Assembly: GCF_000718775.1 (NCBI RefSeq)
Contig: NZ_JOCB01000137.1
Location: forward strand, 1-31,155
DNA from: Streptomyces sp. NRRL S-31
GTDB lineage: Bacteria; Actinomycetota; Actinomycetes; Streptomycetales; Streptomycetaceae
Direction of reading: 5' to 3'
DNA: 31,155 bases
The notes beneath the pieces are model-generated. The model was not told the DNA's origin and did not search any database. It saw only the letters and a program-made list of their open reading frames with translations. The position numbers were made by a program, and so were the translations under genes. Positions 7,952 to 15,883 of the stretch are shown here, piece after piece (position 1 is the stretch's first letter; each line of letters begins with the position of its first letter).

Positions 7952-9148
7952 CTACCGGAGGGTCTTGGCGAGGTAGTTGAACACCGTCTGGTGGAGCAGG
8001 TACATCGCCCCCTCGTGGCAGTGTTCCCCCGCGCCGTCGGCACTGCGCATCACGATGTGCTCGTGCGGTGCCCGCAGTTCTGCGGCGAGCTTGGTCGCCT
8101 GACCCGCGAAGACCTTGTCGTTCTCCCCTTCGAGGAGGAGGACGGGGGTCTGGATGTTGTGGGCGTCGTCCACGGTCAGGGTGTAGTCGCGGGTACTGCG
8201 GACGTACTCGGCGAAGTCGGAGACCCCGTTGACCCAGACACCGTTCTGCAGGCCCCAACGGGCGTTGGTGTCCTCCTTGGCCATCCCTTCCAGGAGGGGG
8301 AGCGCCTCGGTATCCCGCTCCTCTTCGACGAGGCGCAACGTTTCGGCCGGAATCGGAGGGTAGGAGGCGTAGAAGCTGAGCAGACCGTCGTTGCACACGA
8401 TCGCCGCCGACCGGTGGTCGTGGGCCGCGTACCGGGCCACGAGGTATCCACCCAGGCTGTAACCGAAGTGCACGATCTTGTCGTTGTCGATCTCGGGAAC
8501 GGTCAGCGCGTAGTCGACCACGGGGCCCAGCACGTTCTCCCAGTCCGGCCGGTACGGAACCTTCTTCTCGCGGATCATCCAGCCCTGTCCCGGCCCGTCG
8601 TACGCCAGGAAGTTGTAGCCGCGTCGCAGCGCCGCCGCGCCGATGACGAAGTAGCCCTCCTCGCGGGTGGAGTCGAAGCCGTTGGTGTAGATGACGGTGG
8701 GACGCGGCTGCCCGCTGTCGTCCACGAGGTACAGGTAACCGGGGATCTCGCCGTCCTCGAACGGGATGGACACCTCGCGGAACGGACCGTCCAGCAGAGC
8801 GCCGGCCTTGACCATGTAATCCTTGGACAGTCGCGACAGTTCGAGGACCTGCGGGTCGTTGAGCGGATCCTGGCGGCGGTAGAACTCGGCCGACCGGTAG
8901 TAGCTCGACGCGCGCAGGAACGCTTCGCGCGCACTGACCGGGTCGCCGGCCTCGAGCGAATCCTCGCCGCGCGTCGCGATCCGCTCGGCGGTCGCCTTCC
9001 AGGCCGCGGTCCAGGCGTCCTCGTCTCCCTCGGGAATCTGCGCCGTGGTCACGATGACCTCGCCGATGTCGGCACCGGCGTCCGCAGCGAATCCCGCGGC
9101 GCGCAGAGTCTCGAACTTGAAGGCTTGGTCCTTGAAGATGAATTCCAT
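7952..9148 (-). CDS. Alpha/beta hydrolase, Ayg1/FrsA-like (DUF1100-type) family
   Basis: 398 aa. ATG 9148 (MEFIFKDQAF) is preferred over ATG 9163 because AAGGGG lies 6 nt upstream of it, overlapping the upstream ATG. The N-terminal about 120 residues form a helical lid domain (DAWTAAWKATAERI... SYYRSAEFYRRQ) seen in hydrolases such as fungal Ayg1 and 2,6-dihydroxypseudooxynicotine hydrolase. The core starts near residue 125 with IPFEDGEIPGYLY and TVIYTNGFDST. The nucleophile is Ser231 in GYSLGG (229-234), the acid probably Asp344 (EGENDKV) and the base His376 or His378 (GAGEHCHEG). Family members cleave C-C or C-O bonds in polyketide-like or aromatic substrates, or act as esterases; the actual substrate is unknown. 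The gene stands alone, with an AT-richer upstream region and a strong terminator. Confidence 0.85.
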   Translation of the reverse strand: MEFIFKDQAFKFETLRAAGFAADAGADIGEVIVTTAQIPEGDEDAWTAAWKATAERIATRGEDSLEAGDPVSAREAFLRASSYYRSAEFYRRQDPLNDPQVLELSRLSKDYMVKAGALLDGPFREVSIPFEDGEIPGYLYLVDDSGQPRPTVIYTNGFDSTREEGYFVIGAAALRRGYNFLAYDGPGQGWMIREKKVPYRPDWENVLGPVVDYALTVPEIDNDKIVHFGYSLGGYLVARYAAHDHRSAAIVCNDGLLSFYASYPPIPAETLRLVEEERDTEALPLLEGMAKEDTNARWGLQNGVWVNGVSDFAEYVRSTRDYTLTVDDAHNIQTPVLLLEGENDKVFAGQATKLAAELRAPHEHIVMRSADGAGEHCHEGAMYLLHQTVFNYLAKTLR

Positions 9149-9599
9149 GGGAAACCCCTTCATTCAGGCGGGCTTGGATACCCGGTTATGCGCTCGGCGT
9201 CCATTTGTCACCGATGTCGGCGCGGTGGCGGCGCGCTCTCGGAGAACGTCGCCGCTGTTGAAAAACGTAGCCGCCGTCGACGCGCTCCGCTGAGGGAGGA
9301 TTCGCCCCGGCGAGCCGTCGGAAGCCGTGGAATTGAGTCTGGAATTAAGTCAGTTGGAAGGTTTAGCCCCTGGTGGTCAATGCGACGACGCAATCGGAGT
9401 CCGCCTGAGCCGCGAAGCGGAAATGCTTTGAATGGTGCGCTGCCGGGCATCGCACTGTACGCCCCTGTGCAAGGTGAGCCCTCGTGCATCGCTTTCGCGG
9501 TGTCTCTTACGAGTCCTGTTGGCCGTGCTCGTTTGTGAGGGGCGGTCGGCTCGCTGGAAACCCCTTGTGGGAGCGCTCCCAAGAGTTCAGGATGTGGGC
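9149..9599. promoter_or_regulatory. Divergent intergenic region between hydrolase and GNAT genes
   Basis: About 450 bp between two divergent genes, markedly more AT-rich than the surroundings around 9240-9440. It contains an imperfect 17-nt direct repeat (AACGTcGCCGCtGTtGA at 9244-9260, AACGTaGCCGCcGTcGA at 9264-9280) and a 12-bp tandem repeat described separately. A weak promoter-like GTGACA-N17-TAACCG can be read on the minus strand toward the hydrolase. No protein-coding gene is convincing here. Confidence 0.4.
9328..9351. repeat. 12-bp tandem repeat upstream of hydrolase
   Basis: TGGAATTGAGTC (9328-9339) is followed directly by TGGAATTAAGTC (9340-9351), identical at 11 of 12 positions, and a partial TGGAAG begins at 9355. 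Direct repeats of this kind can be tandem binding sites of an activator. The function is inferred only. Confidence 0.45.
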
Positions 9600-10232
9600 A
9601 TGCCGCCCCTGGATCACACCCCGCTGATCAGGCCCTACCGCCCCACCGACCGCGACGCCGTGGCCGATGTCTGCGTCCGCACCGCGCACTTGGGAGGGGA
9701 CTCCCGGGCGATCCACCCCGACCTGCGCCTCATGCCGTCGATCTTCGCCGAGCCGTACTGCCACTTCGACCCCGGCCTCGCCTTCGTGCTGGACGACGGC
9801 ACCGGGCGGGTCGTGGGGTACATCCTCGGCACCGCGGACACCGAGCGCTTCGTCGCGGACTTCCGGCAGAGCTGGATACCGCGGCTGGCCGGCCGTTACC
9901 CGGAGCCCGCCGGGCCGCCCCGCACCCCCACCGAGGAGATGATCCGGCTCCTGCACCACCCGGAACGGATGCTCGTACCCGAACTCGCCGGTCACCCGGC
10001 TCATCTCCACATCGACCTGCTGCCGGGCCGGCAGGGGCGGGGGCACGGCCGACGCCTGCTGCACACCTTCCTCGACGCCCTGCACGCACGGGGCGTCCCG
10101 GCGGTCCACCTCGGTATGGTCACCGCCAACACCCCGGCCCGCGCGTTCTACGACCGGGTCGGCTTCCACGAGATCCCGGTCGCGGACGCCGGCCCGCTCA
10201 CCTATCTGGGCCGGGCCACGAGCCGGGAGTGA
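9600..10232 (+). CDS. GNAT acetyltransferase similar to the HAT-like domain of O-GlcNAcase
   Basis: 210 aa. ATG 9600 is chosen because AGGA lies 7 nt upstream and the family homology starts here (LIRPYRPTDRDAVADVCVRT). The acetyl-CoA pyrophosphate loop is GRQGRGHGRR (143-152, Q-G-R-G-H-G), and the C-terminal GNAT signature is AFYDRVGFHE. The segments AEPYCHFDP, AFVLDDGTGRVVGYILGTAD, HPAHLHIDLLPGRQGRG and VHLGMVTANTPA are those I associate with the bacterial GNATs that resemble the C-terminal domain of human O-GlcNAcase (a Streptomyces sviceus member has a crystal structure). The acceptor substrate of this subfamily is not established. The gene is not in an operon; it converges with the lipoprotein gene 21 bp downstream. 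Confidence 0.88.
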   Translation: MPPLDHTPLIRPYRPTDRDAVADVCVRTAHLGGDSRAIHPDLRLMPSIFAEPYCHFDPGLAFVLDDGTGRVVGYILGTADTERFVADFRQSWIPRLAGRYPEPAGPPRTPTEEMIRLLHHPERMLVPELAGHPAHLHIDLLPGRQGRGHGRRLLHTFLDALHARGVPAVHLGMVTANTPARAFYDRVGFHEIPVADAGPLTYLGRATSRE

Positions 10233-10253
10233 GCGGGGTGCGGGCGGTGGCCG

Positions 10254-10967
10254 TCAGACGAGCGTGAGGGACTGCTTGGCGAGGTCGTACGCGGGCCGCA
10301 TCTCCTCGTGCTCCCCGGTGTCCATACCGCCGAGGTGCAGGACGACCGGGCCGTCGGGCGTGGCGACGGCGAAGGCGCTCTCCTTCTTCGTCTCGTCCAG
10401 GAGCTTGCTCGTGTAGAGGTACTCCACCTCCACCGCGGCGAGCCCGCCGCCGGTCTTGAAGGAGTGGTACTTCTCCTCGCTGACGTTGTCCTCGGCGGCG
10501 ACGAACGCGCGCAGCGCACCGCCCGCGTCCGTGTCGCCGGGCTTGCCCGTCCACACGCGCAGGAAGCCGATGTTGCCGGCCGGCTTGGCGTCGATCTCGC
10601 AGGCCATGGTGACCGGCCCCTGCCGCAGCAAGGCATCGGCCAGCTCCCCGCCCAGGTCGCCGTCGCCGCCCTTCGACGCCTTGGACAGATCCTTCCCGGC
10701 GTCGACCGGCTTGGCCTTCCAGTCCTCGGCGATGTCGAACCGGACCGGGAGTTCGCAGGCGGACCCGGCCGGACCGACCGTACCGCCGCGGGCCGCCGCC
10801 GTACCCTTCGCCGCCGTGTCCCCGGCCGCCGCTCCCTTGGCGCTCGGCGACGCGCTCGCGGACTTCCGGCCGTCGTCGTCCGCCGTCTCCGCGCACCCGC
10901 CGAGCATCGCCGCGAGCGCCGCCGCGACGACCACCCGGCCGCCGACCGTCCCCACCCTGACCTGCAC
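10254..10967 (-). CDS. Secreted lipoprotein of unknown function
   Basis: 237 aa, GTG at 10967 with AAGGGGAG about 7 nt upstream. It has a typical lipoprotein signal peptide: basic start, hydrophobic core VVVAAALAAML, then lipobox LGGC with the lipidated Cys25. Residues 26-68 are an Ala/Ser/Gly-rich linker. The mature domain (about 70-237) contains CELPVRFDIAEDWKAKPV, a cysteine pair (Cys70 and the Cys in TMACEID) and a C-terminal DGPVVLHLGGMDTGEHEEMRPAYDLAKQSLTL, which together suggest a small LpqN/LppX-like beta-sandwich anchored to the outer face of the membrane. I infer a surface role but no function. It lies 98 bp downstream of the methyltransferase gene on the same strand and has its own ribosome binding site. 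Confidence 0.82.
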   Translation of the reverse strand: MQVRVGTVGGRVVVAAALAAMLGGCAETADDDGRKSASASPSAKGAAAGDTAAKGTAAARGGTVGPAGSACELPVRFDIAEDWKAKPVDAGKDLSKASKGGDGDLGGELADALLRQGPVTMACEIDAKPAGNIGFLRVWTGKPGDTDAGGALRAFVAAEDNVSEEKYHSFKTGGGLAAVEVEYLYTSKLLDETKKESAFAVATPDGPVVLHLGGMDTGEHEEMRPAYDLAKQSLTLV

Positions 10968-11065
10968 TGTCGTCTCCCCTTCGGTTCGGAGCCGTCACTG
11001 TAACCGAGGGGTGTGACAGCGCCGCACGGGATGTCCCGGCGTACCGGGGCCCGCCGGCGCCCGGG

Positions 11066-11707
11066 TCAATCCGCCGCGCGCCGCGCCAGCAGGAACAGCT
11101 GGGGTTCGGGGGAGGCGTCGGGGTGGGCCGGGGTGAACAGCGTCCGCTCCTCGGCCAGCACCGTCAGGCCCGCTCCGGTCACCAGCCGGGTGAAGTCCTC
11201 GGCGGCGAAGCTGGTCACCCGGACCGGCTGCCCCATGAAGACCCCGTCCGCGTCCTCCGCGTCCAGCGGTACGGTGGCCAGCGCGACCAGGCCGCCCGGC
11301 CGCACCGCTCGGGCCAGCTTCGCCACGACGGCGGTCTGCTCCGCGCGGGTCATCTGGAGCAGCGAGAAGTATCCGCACACGGCGTCGAACGACGCCTCCG
11401 CCAGCGGCGTCTCGCGGATGTCGGCGAGCCGGAACTCCGCGCCGGGCACCTGCCGGGCGGCCAGGCCGACCATGACGGGTGAGACGTCGATGCCCAGCAC
11501 CCGGTGTCCGGCCCCGGCCAGGGTCTCGGCCGTCGGCCGTCCCGTGCCACTGCCCACGTCCAGCACCCGGCTGCCCGGCGGCAGCAACTCCAGCAGCCGG
11601 CCGAGCGACGCCCGGTGCGGCGCGGAGGACGCGAACGCCCGCTCGTAGGCGGCTCCCAGCGCGTCGAACACCACGGCGGCCGGTGCCCGGCTGTCCTCCT
11701 CGGCCAC
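11066..11707 (-). CDS. Class I SAM-dependent methyltransferase
   Basis: 213 aa from GTG 11707, chosen because GGAAGGGG lies 4-5 nt upstream; an in-frame GTG at 11761 would add 18 residues of low-complexity sequence. SAM-binding motif I is VLDVGSGTGRPT (48-59), followed by HRVLGIDVSPVM (acidic residue binding the ribose), a LADIRETPL motif II region, FDAVCGYFSLLQM and VRPGGLVALATVP. This is the Methyltransf_25/11 fold. The substrate cannot be told; UbiE-like and small-molecule methyltransferases share this look. The gene is divergent from the flavodoxin-like gene at 11821 and leads toward the lipoprotein gene. Confidence 0.87.
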   Translation of the reverse strand: MAEEDSRAPAAVVFDALGAAYERAFASSAPHRASLGRLLELLPPGSRVLDVGSGTGRPTAETLAGAGHRVLGIDVSPVMVGLAARQVPGAEFRLADIRETPLAEASFDAVCGYFSLLQMTRAEQTAVVAKLARAVRPGGLVALATVPLDAEDADGVFMGQPVRVTSFAAEDFTRLVTGAGLTVLAEERTLFTPAHPDASPEPQLFLLARRAAD

Positions 11708-11820
11708 GGCGACCCCTTCCGTCCCGTCCCGTGCGCGACGCGCCCCGCGCGCGTCCGTCACACCGCCTGCCGCGCCCCGCCGTTTGCGAGGGGCGACGGT
11801 CGCACGGCAGGGTGCGGGAT

Positions 11821-12279
11821 GTGCCTACCCTGCTGATCGTCCACCACACTCCCTCGCCGAACTGCCAGGCGCTGCTCGAAGCCGTCGTCTCGGGCGCCAC
11901 GACACCGGAGATCGAGGGCGTCCGCGTCGTACGCCGGGCGGCCCTGTCGGCCACCGCCTCCGACGTGCTCGCAGCCGACGGGTACCTGCTCGGCACGCCC
12001 GCCAACCTGGGGTACATGTCAGGCGCGCTCAAGCACTTCTTCGACCAGATCTACTACCCCTGCCTGGACGAGACCCGGGGCCGCCCCTTCGGCTTCTACG
12101 TGCACGGCGGCAACGACGTCACCGGCGCGGTCCGGGCCGTCGGGACCGTCACGACCGGTCTCGGCTGGCGCCGGGCGGCGGAGCCGGTGACGGTCACCGG
12201 CGAGCCGGGCAAGGCCGACACACAGGCGTGCTGGGAGCTGGGCGCCACGCTCGCGGCGGGCCTGATGCCCGACGCCTGA
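11821..12279 (+). CDS. Flavodoxin-like / NADPH-dependent FMN reductase family protein
   Basis: 152 aa, GTG 11821 with AGGG 8 nt upstream; the protein begins directly with the first beta strand (PTLLIVHHTPSPNCQALLEAV). The FMN phosphate loop is HHTPSPN, and the second flavin loop is DGYLLGTPANLGYMSGALKHFFDQ, the hallmark of NAD(P)H:quinone oxidoreductase/flavodoxin-fold proteins. Close to the end, PFGFYVHGGNDVTGAVRAV is the third flavin-contact region. It is a small stand-alone cytoplasmic flavoprotein; the electron acceptor is unknown. The stop codon lies inside a 14-bp tandem repeat. Divergent from the methyltransferase gene with a 113-bp promoter space. Confidence 0.87.
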   Translation: MPTLLIVHHTPSPNCQALLEAVVSGATTPEIEGVRVVRRAALSATASDVLAADGYLLGTPANLGYMSGALKHFFDQIYYPCLDETRGRPFGFYVHGGNDVTGAVRAVGTVTTGLGWRRAAEPVTVTGEPGKADTQACWELGATLAAGLMPDA

Positions 12280-12301
12280 TGCCCTGCGCCTGATGCCCTG
12301 C
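12260..12301. repeat. 14-bp tandem repeat over the flavoprotein stop codon
   Basis: Three contiguous 14-bp units start at 12260 (GCCTGATGCCCGAC), 12274 (GCCTGATGCCCTGC) and 12288 (GCCTGATGCCCTGC). The last two are identical, and the first differs at 2 positions. The stop codon TGA of the flavoprotein is part of the second unit. As 14 is not a multiple of three, copy-number changes here would leave the stop in place but alter the downstream spacer. Confidence 0.75.
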
Positions 12302-12430
12302 GCCCGCCCGCCCGCCGCGCCGAGCCGGGGTCCGGGGCCAGGTCCGTCGTCCGAGCGCTCCGTGCCCGTCGCGCGGCCACCGTAGCGGTCCTCGTAGGGT
12401 GCGCGACCGCCTCCTGACGCGTGCCACGGC

Positions 12431-13024
12431 TCAGCGCACCCGTTCGGCCGCCGCGCGGGTGAGGTGACGGCGTGGCGCCGAGGTGTCCCGGGACCGGCCC
12501 GGGCCGGGCGCGGGCGCGTCGGCGAGCGGCCGGACGAAGAGGCTGACGGTGGCCTCCTCCGCGAAGCCGTTGCGGCGCATCAGCTCGGCGGAGGCGGTGT
12601 TGCGGCGCTCCACGTCCGTGACCACGCACACCGCGCCGGCCGCCGCCAGCCGCGCACAGCACTCCTTGACCAGCCGGGAGGCCACCCCGCGTCCCTGGTA
12701 GTCCGGGTCGACCGCGATCCACTCCAGGTAACCCCAGTCGGCGCGCTGCTCGAAGGAGAGGGAACCGAGCACGAACCCGGCGACCCGCTCGCCGTCGAGG
12801 AGCACCAGGCAGGCCGGGTCCGGCGCGTCCAGGTGCCCGGCGACGGCGGACAGCGACCAACCGGTGTACGGCATCGCGTCGGTGTCGTAGACCCGGCGAC
12901 CGAGTTCCAGTACGGCGGCCAGGTGCTCGAAACCGAGCGGTCGCAGCGTCAGCTCGGTGGCGGGAGGGCCGGGGGGACCCGGTGCGGTGTGGGGGGCGTC
13001 GGGGTCGTAGGGCGCGTCAGCCAT
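12431..13024 (-). CDS. GNAT family N-acetyltransferase
   Basis: 197 aa. ATG 13024 (MADAPYDPDA) is preferred because AAGGAG lies 6 nt upstream; the frame is open further but without a better start. After a Pro-rich 20-residue leader the GNAT domain runs from about residue 24 (TELTLRPLGFEHLAAV) with YLEWIAVDPDYQGRGVASRLV as motif A; the acetyl-CoA loop Q110-G-R-G-V-A115 is intact. ERRNTASAELMRRNGF is the C-terminal motif B. It resembles RimI-type N-acetyltransferases in motif order. The last about 30 residues are a basic, Pro/Arg-rich tail that may be non-structural. The substrate is unknown. Confidence 0.87.
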   Translation of the reverse strand: MADAPYDPDAPHTAPGPPGPPATELTLRPLGFEHLAAVLELGRRVYDTDAMPYTGWSLSAVAGHLDAPDPACLVLLDGERVAGFVLGSLSFEQRADWGYLEWIAVDPDYQGRGVASRLVKECCARLAAAGAVCVVTDVERRNTASAELMRRNGFAEEATVSLFVRPLADAPAPGPGRSRDTSAPRRHLTRAAAERVR

Positions 13025-13210
13025 GGGCACTCCTTCGAGGCGGCATTTCGCAGCATATGTCCGCATCGTCGGCCGGGCGCGGCCGGGCACGGCCGGGTAC
13101 AGCCGGTTCCGCCGGGGCTGCCCGCCGGGTGCGCCCGGCCGTCGTACGGCACCCGGCGCGCGGGTGCCGTGCCATGTCGTTCGTAAGGGGCCGTGTCGTC
13201 TCGTGAGGGC

Positions 13211-13867
13211 TCAGTGGCAGTGCGCGGGCGCCGTGGTGTCGTGCCGGTGCCAGACGGCGTCGACCACCCGGCCGTCGGGCAGGGTGTGCCGGGCCGGGCC
13301 CCGGTCGGGCACCAGGCCCGCGCGGGTCAGGGCCCGCCGGCTCGCGGTGTTCCCGGGTTCGGCCCCGGCCCGGACCGTGGTCAGCCCGAGATGGGAGTGG
13401 GCCAGCCGCACGCCCGCCCGGAACAGCTCCGTGCCCAGTCCCTGGCCCCGGCAGCCCGGTGCCAGCCAGCCGCCCATCTCCCCCCGGTGCTGCTGGAGTT
13501 CCAGGGCGCCGGCGTAGCGGAGGTCGGACCGGCGCACGCAGACGAGGAGCAGCGGGTCGTCGGGGCCGGGGGCGTACGGCTCGGCCAGGACCTCGGGGAT
13601 CCGGCGGGCGTCGTCGCCGGCCGGCCGCCAGTCCAGCAGGGCCCGGCGGAGGGCGGGATCGGGCAGCACCTCGCCGGCCTTGGTGCCGAGCCAGCGCTGC
13701 GCCTCGTCGTCCGCGCTCGCCGCGAGCGCCGCCACCAGGTCCAGCCGGGTGCGGGGGGTGAACAGCAGCAACCGCGGGGTCTCCAGCACGTGCCGGCCGG
13801 GCGCGCACCTCCCCGGGACGGGCAGACCGGACGTGGTCCGACGGCGGCGGATGAGCGACCAGACCAT
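13211..13867 (-). CDS. GNAT family N-acetyltransferase, RimJ/RimL-like
   Basis: 218 aa. ATG 13867 (MVWSLIRRRR) has GGGGGA 3-4 nt upstream; an upstream in-frame start at 13909 has none. After a 27-residue basic leader the domain begins with LETPRLLLFTPRTRLDLV, the classic RimJ/RimL opening. The acetyl-CoA loop is CRGQGLGTEL (139-148), followed by VRAGAEPGNTASRRALTRAGLV. The central LLLVCVRRSDLRYAGALELQQHRGEMGGWL gives the two strands before motif A. The acceptor is unknown; ribosomal-protein or small-molecule acetylation are both possible. The preceding GNAT gene starts 186 bp away on the same strand, so they are probably separate units. Confidence 0.85.
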   Translation of the reverse strand: MVWSLIRRRRTTSGLPVPGRCAPGRHVLETPRLLLFTPRTRLDLVAALAASADDEAQRWLGTKAGEVLPDPALRRALLDWRPAGDDARRIPEVLAEPYAPGPDDPLLLVCVRRSDLRYAGALELQQHRGEMGGWLAPGCRGQGLGTELFRAGVRLAHSHLGLTTVRAGAEPGNTASRRALTRAGLVPDRGPARHTLPDGRVVDAVWHRHDTTAPAHCH

Positions 13868-14806
13868 GGATCCCCCGGTGGTGCGGTGCGCGCCGCGGAC
13901 GCGGAACACCTGCGGAACCGGGTCGGCGGCGGGTGCGGACGATCCGCACCGGCGGTGAATCTAGCGGGTCGGCCGCCCGCGGGGTCATGGCCGGTCGCCG
14001 GCCGGGGTTCAGCCGGACTGTCCCCGCGAGCCGGGCCCGGGGTGGGTGCGGGTCCAGGACGGGTCGGCGGCCGGGGTGGGCGCGAGAGCGGTGGGGGCGT
14101 GGCGCATGGCTGTCCTTCGGGCGAGTGGGGAGAAGGGTCCGGGGCGGGGCCGGCCGCGTGGAGCCTGGCGGGGGCCGCCGTCACCGGGGCCGGAGCCGGC
14201 CGGCCGCGGAGGCCGGGGCGTGGGGTGGCTGCGGGTGGGGGCGGGGTGGTGAGCCGTGTGGCGCGTGGTGGTGGCCACCGCGCCGAGGGACGGGGCGGTG
14301 AGCCGTGGGCCGGTCGGTGGTGGGCCGGAGGGTGACCGGCCGGTCGGTCGAGGGCGGCGAGGCCGTGGGCCGGGGGTGCGGCCCCGGAGGCGAGCCGGTC
14401 GGGGCCGTGAGGCCCGGGGAGTCGACCAGGTCGCTCGCCTCCGGGTGGTACGGGGGCACGGTCCGGGAGGAGCCGGTGCGGGGGCTGCCCGCCGTCCGGT
14501 GTCCCGCCGGGACGTGCCACGGCGTCGGCCGCTCCGCGGCGGGGCGCCGCCGCGACCGCCGGGCGCCGTCCGGACGGGGGTGCCGTCGGGGGAGCGGGGC
14601 GGAGCCATCGCCGTGTGCCTTTCGTCCGGCCTCGTGAGTCGGTGTCCGCGGGCACCCGGCCGGCCGTTCGGACAGCGGACGCACCACCGTCGGCCAGGAG
14701 GCCGCGGTGACCGCCCGTCCCCAGGAGCCGACGGCGCCGTCCGCTCCGTGGACCGGCCGGAGCGGCGGGTCCACTCTGGCACCCGGCAACCCCGCCCCGC
14801 AACCGG
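13868..14806. other. Long region without a confident gene; possible decayed minus-strand gene
   Basis: About 940 bp of extremely GC-rich, strand-skewed DNA (G-rich on plus). On the minus strand an ATG at 14608 has AAAGG 9 nt upstream and opens a frame (MAPPRSPDGTPVRTAPGG) whose third positions are almost all G/C for about 35 codons. Beyond about 14500 the G/C-third-position signal moves to another minus frame that reads VPPYHPEASDLVDSPGL and then Pro/Thr/His-rich repeats to a stop at 14181. This is what a frameshifted or decaying gene for a Pro-rich protein would look like. I recognise no family and give no CDS. Confidence 0.3.
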
Positions 14807-14833
14807 CAAGTTGAAATGTGCAAGTGGCCAAGT
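14807..14833. promoter_or_regulatory. CAAGT repeat cluster upstream of the XRE regulator
   Basis: CAAGT occurs at 14807-14811, 14821-14825 and 14829-14833 within an AT-richer patch (GCAAGTTGAAATGTGCAAGT). The cluster lies 90-116 bp upstream of the regulator start. Similar TTGCA/CAAGT-rich patches are, in my memory, frequent in front of XRE/DUF5753-type loci in Streptomyces, so this is a candidate autoregulatory operator. Confidence 0.4.
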
Positions 14834-14922
14834 GCATGCTGCGTCCGTCAGTTCGTGATCGAATGGGCAGGGCCACCGATCACATGCGAGGGTGATCCCG
14901 GGACCTGATCGAGGGGGTGGGC

Positions 14923-15798
14923 GTGACCGCGGAGACCGACTGGGGCGGCGCCCCCTCCGTGCTGCGCATGATCCTCGGCAGACAGCTGGAGGAACTGCGC
15001 ACCCGGGCCGGCCTCAGCTACGCCGACGCGGGCGTGGCCATCGGGGTCAGCCACTCCACGATCCGCCGCATGGAGGCGGCCAAGGTGGCACGGCTGCGCC
15101 TCGCCGACGCCGAGAAACTCCTCCGGGTCTACGGCGTCACGGACCAGCGGGAGATAGAGACCTTCCTCCAGTCCGTGCGCGAGGCCAACAAGCGCGGCTG
15201 GTGGCACACGTACCGCGACGTCATGCCCGACTGGTTCGCCGCGTACCTCAGCCTGGAGCAGGCGGCCGTCCAGATCCGCGCCTACGAGAACCAGTTCGTG
15301 CACGGCCTGCTCCAGACCGAGGAGTACGCCCGCGCCCTGCTCGACACGGACAGTCCGCGCGCGTCCGCCGAGGCCACCGAACGCCGCGTGGCGCTGCGCA
15401 TGCGCCGCCAGGAACTGCTGGCCCGCCCGGCACCGCCGCGACTGTGGGTGGTGATGGACGAGACCGTGCTGCGCTGGCCGGTCGGCGGTCCCGAGGTGAT
15501 GCGCGCGCAGATCGACCGCCTCATCGAGGTCAACCGGCTGCCCCACGTCACCGTGCAGCTCATGCCGTTCGCCAACGGCCCGCACCCCGCCCTGCGGGCC
15601 GGCACCTTCCACCTCTTCCGGTTCCGGGCCCGCGAACTGCCCGACATCGCCTACCTCGACGGGCTGGTCGGCGCGGTGTACCTGGACAAGGCCGACGAGG
15701 TCGTGGTCTACCGGGAGGCCCTGGACCGGCTCAGCGCCCAGGCCGCGTCCGCGAAGCGGACCGAGGCACTGCTCACCGCACTGCGCGAGGAGTGGTGA
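14923..15798 (+). CDS. XRE-family transcriptional regulator with DUF5753 domain
   Basis: 291 aa. GTG 14923 is chosen because GAGGGG lies 6 nt upstream; GTG 14917 overlaps that site. Residues about 17-72 form an XRE helix-turn-helix (LGRQLEELRTRAGLSYADAGVAIGVSHSTIRRME), and residues about 95-280 the DUF5753 domain, recognised by QAAVQIRAYENQFVHGLLQTEEYARALL, the RQELLARPAPPRLWVVMDETVLRWPVGG stretch and LPHVTVQLMPFANGPHPAL. Such regulators usually sit with a small DUF397 protein and often an RsbW-like ATPase, and influence antibiotic production and development. Here neither partner is adjacent; the next gene is a DUF574 methyltransferase 85 bp downstream. Upstream CAAGT repeats may be its own operator. 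Confidence 0.92.
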   Translation: MTAETDWGGAPSVLRMILGRQLEELRTRAGLSYADAGVAIGVSHSTIRRMEAAKVARLRLADAEKLLRVYGVTDQREIETFLQSVREANKRGWWHTYRDVMPDWFAAYLSLEQAAVQIRAYENQFVHGLLQTEEYARALLDTDSPRASAEATERRVALRMRRQELLARPAPPRLWVVMDETVLRWPVGGPEVMRAQIDRLIEVNRLPHVTVQLMPFANGPHPALRAGTFHLFRFRARELPDIAYLDGLVGAVYLDKADEVVVYREALDRLSAQAASAKRTEALLTALREEW

Positions 15799-15883
15799 CC
15801 CGCCGCCCGCACGCGCCCCCGCCCCGCACGCCCCTCGCCGAACCGAGCCCCGACCCGACCCGACCCGAATGGGAGACACGGCG

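Noticed and set aside
7476..7976. A 166-codon plus-strand ORF with fairly high third-position G/C
   Set aside because: No ribosome binding site, no recognisable family, and it runs through the terminator hairpin at 7886-7929; kept only as a possible remnant.
15851..15867. CGACC tandem repeats before the DUF574 methyltransferase
   Set aside because: Short, low-complexity pentamer run likely arising by slippage; no symmetry or regulatory match.
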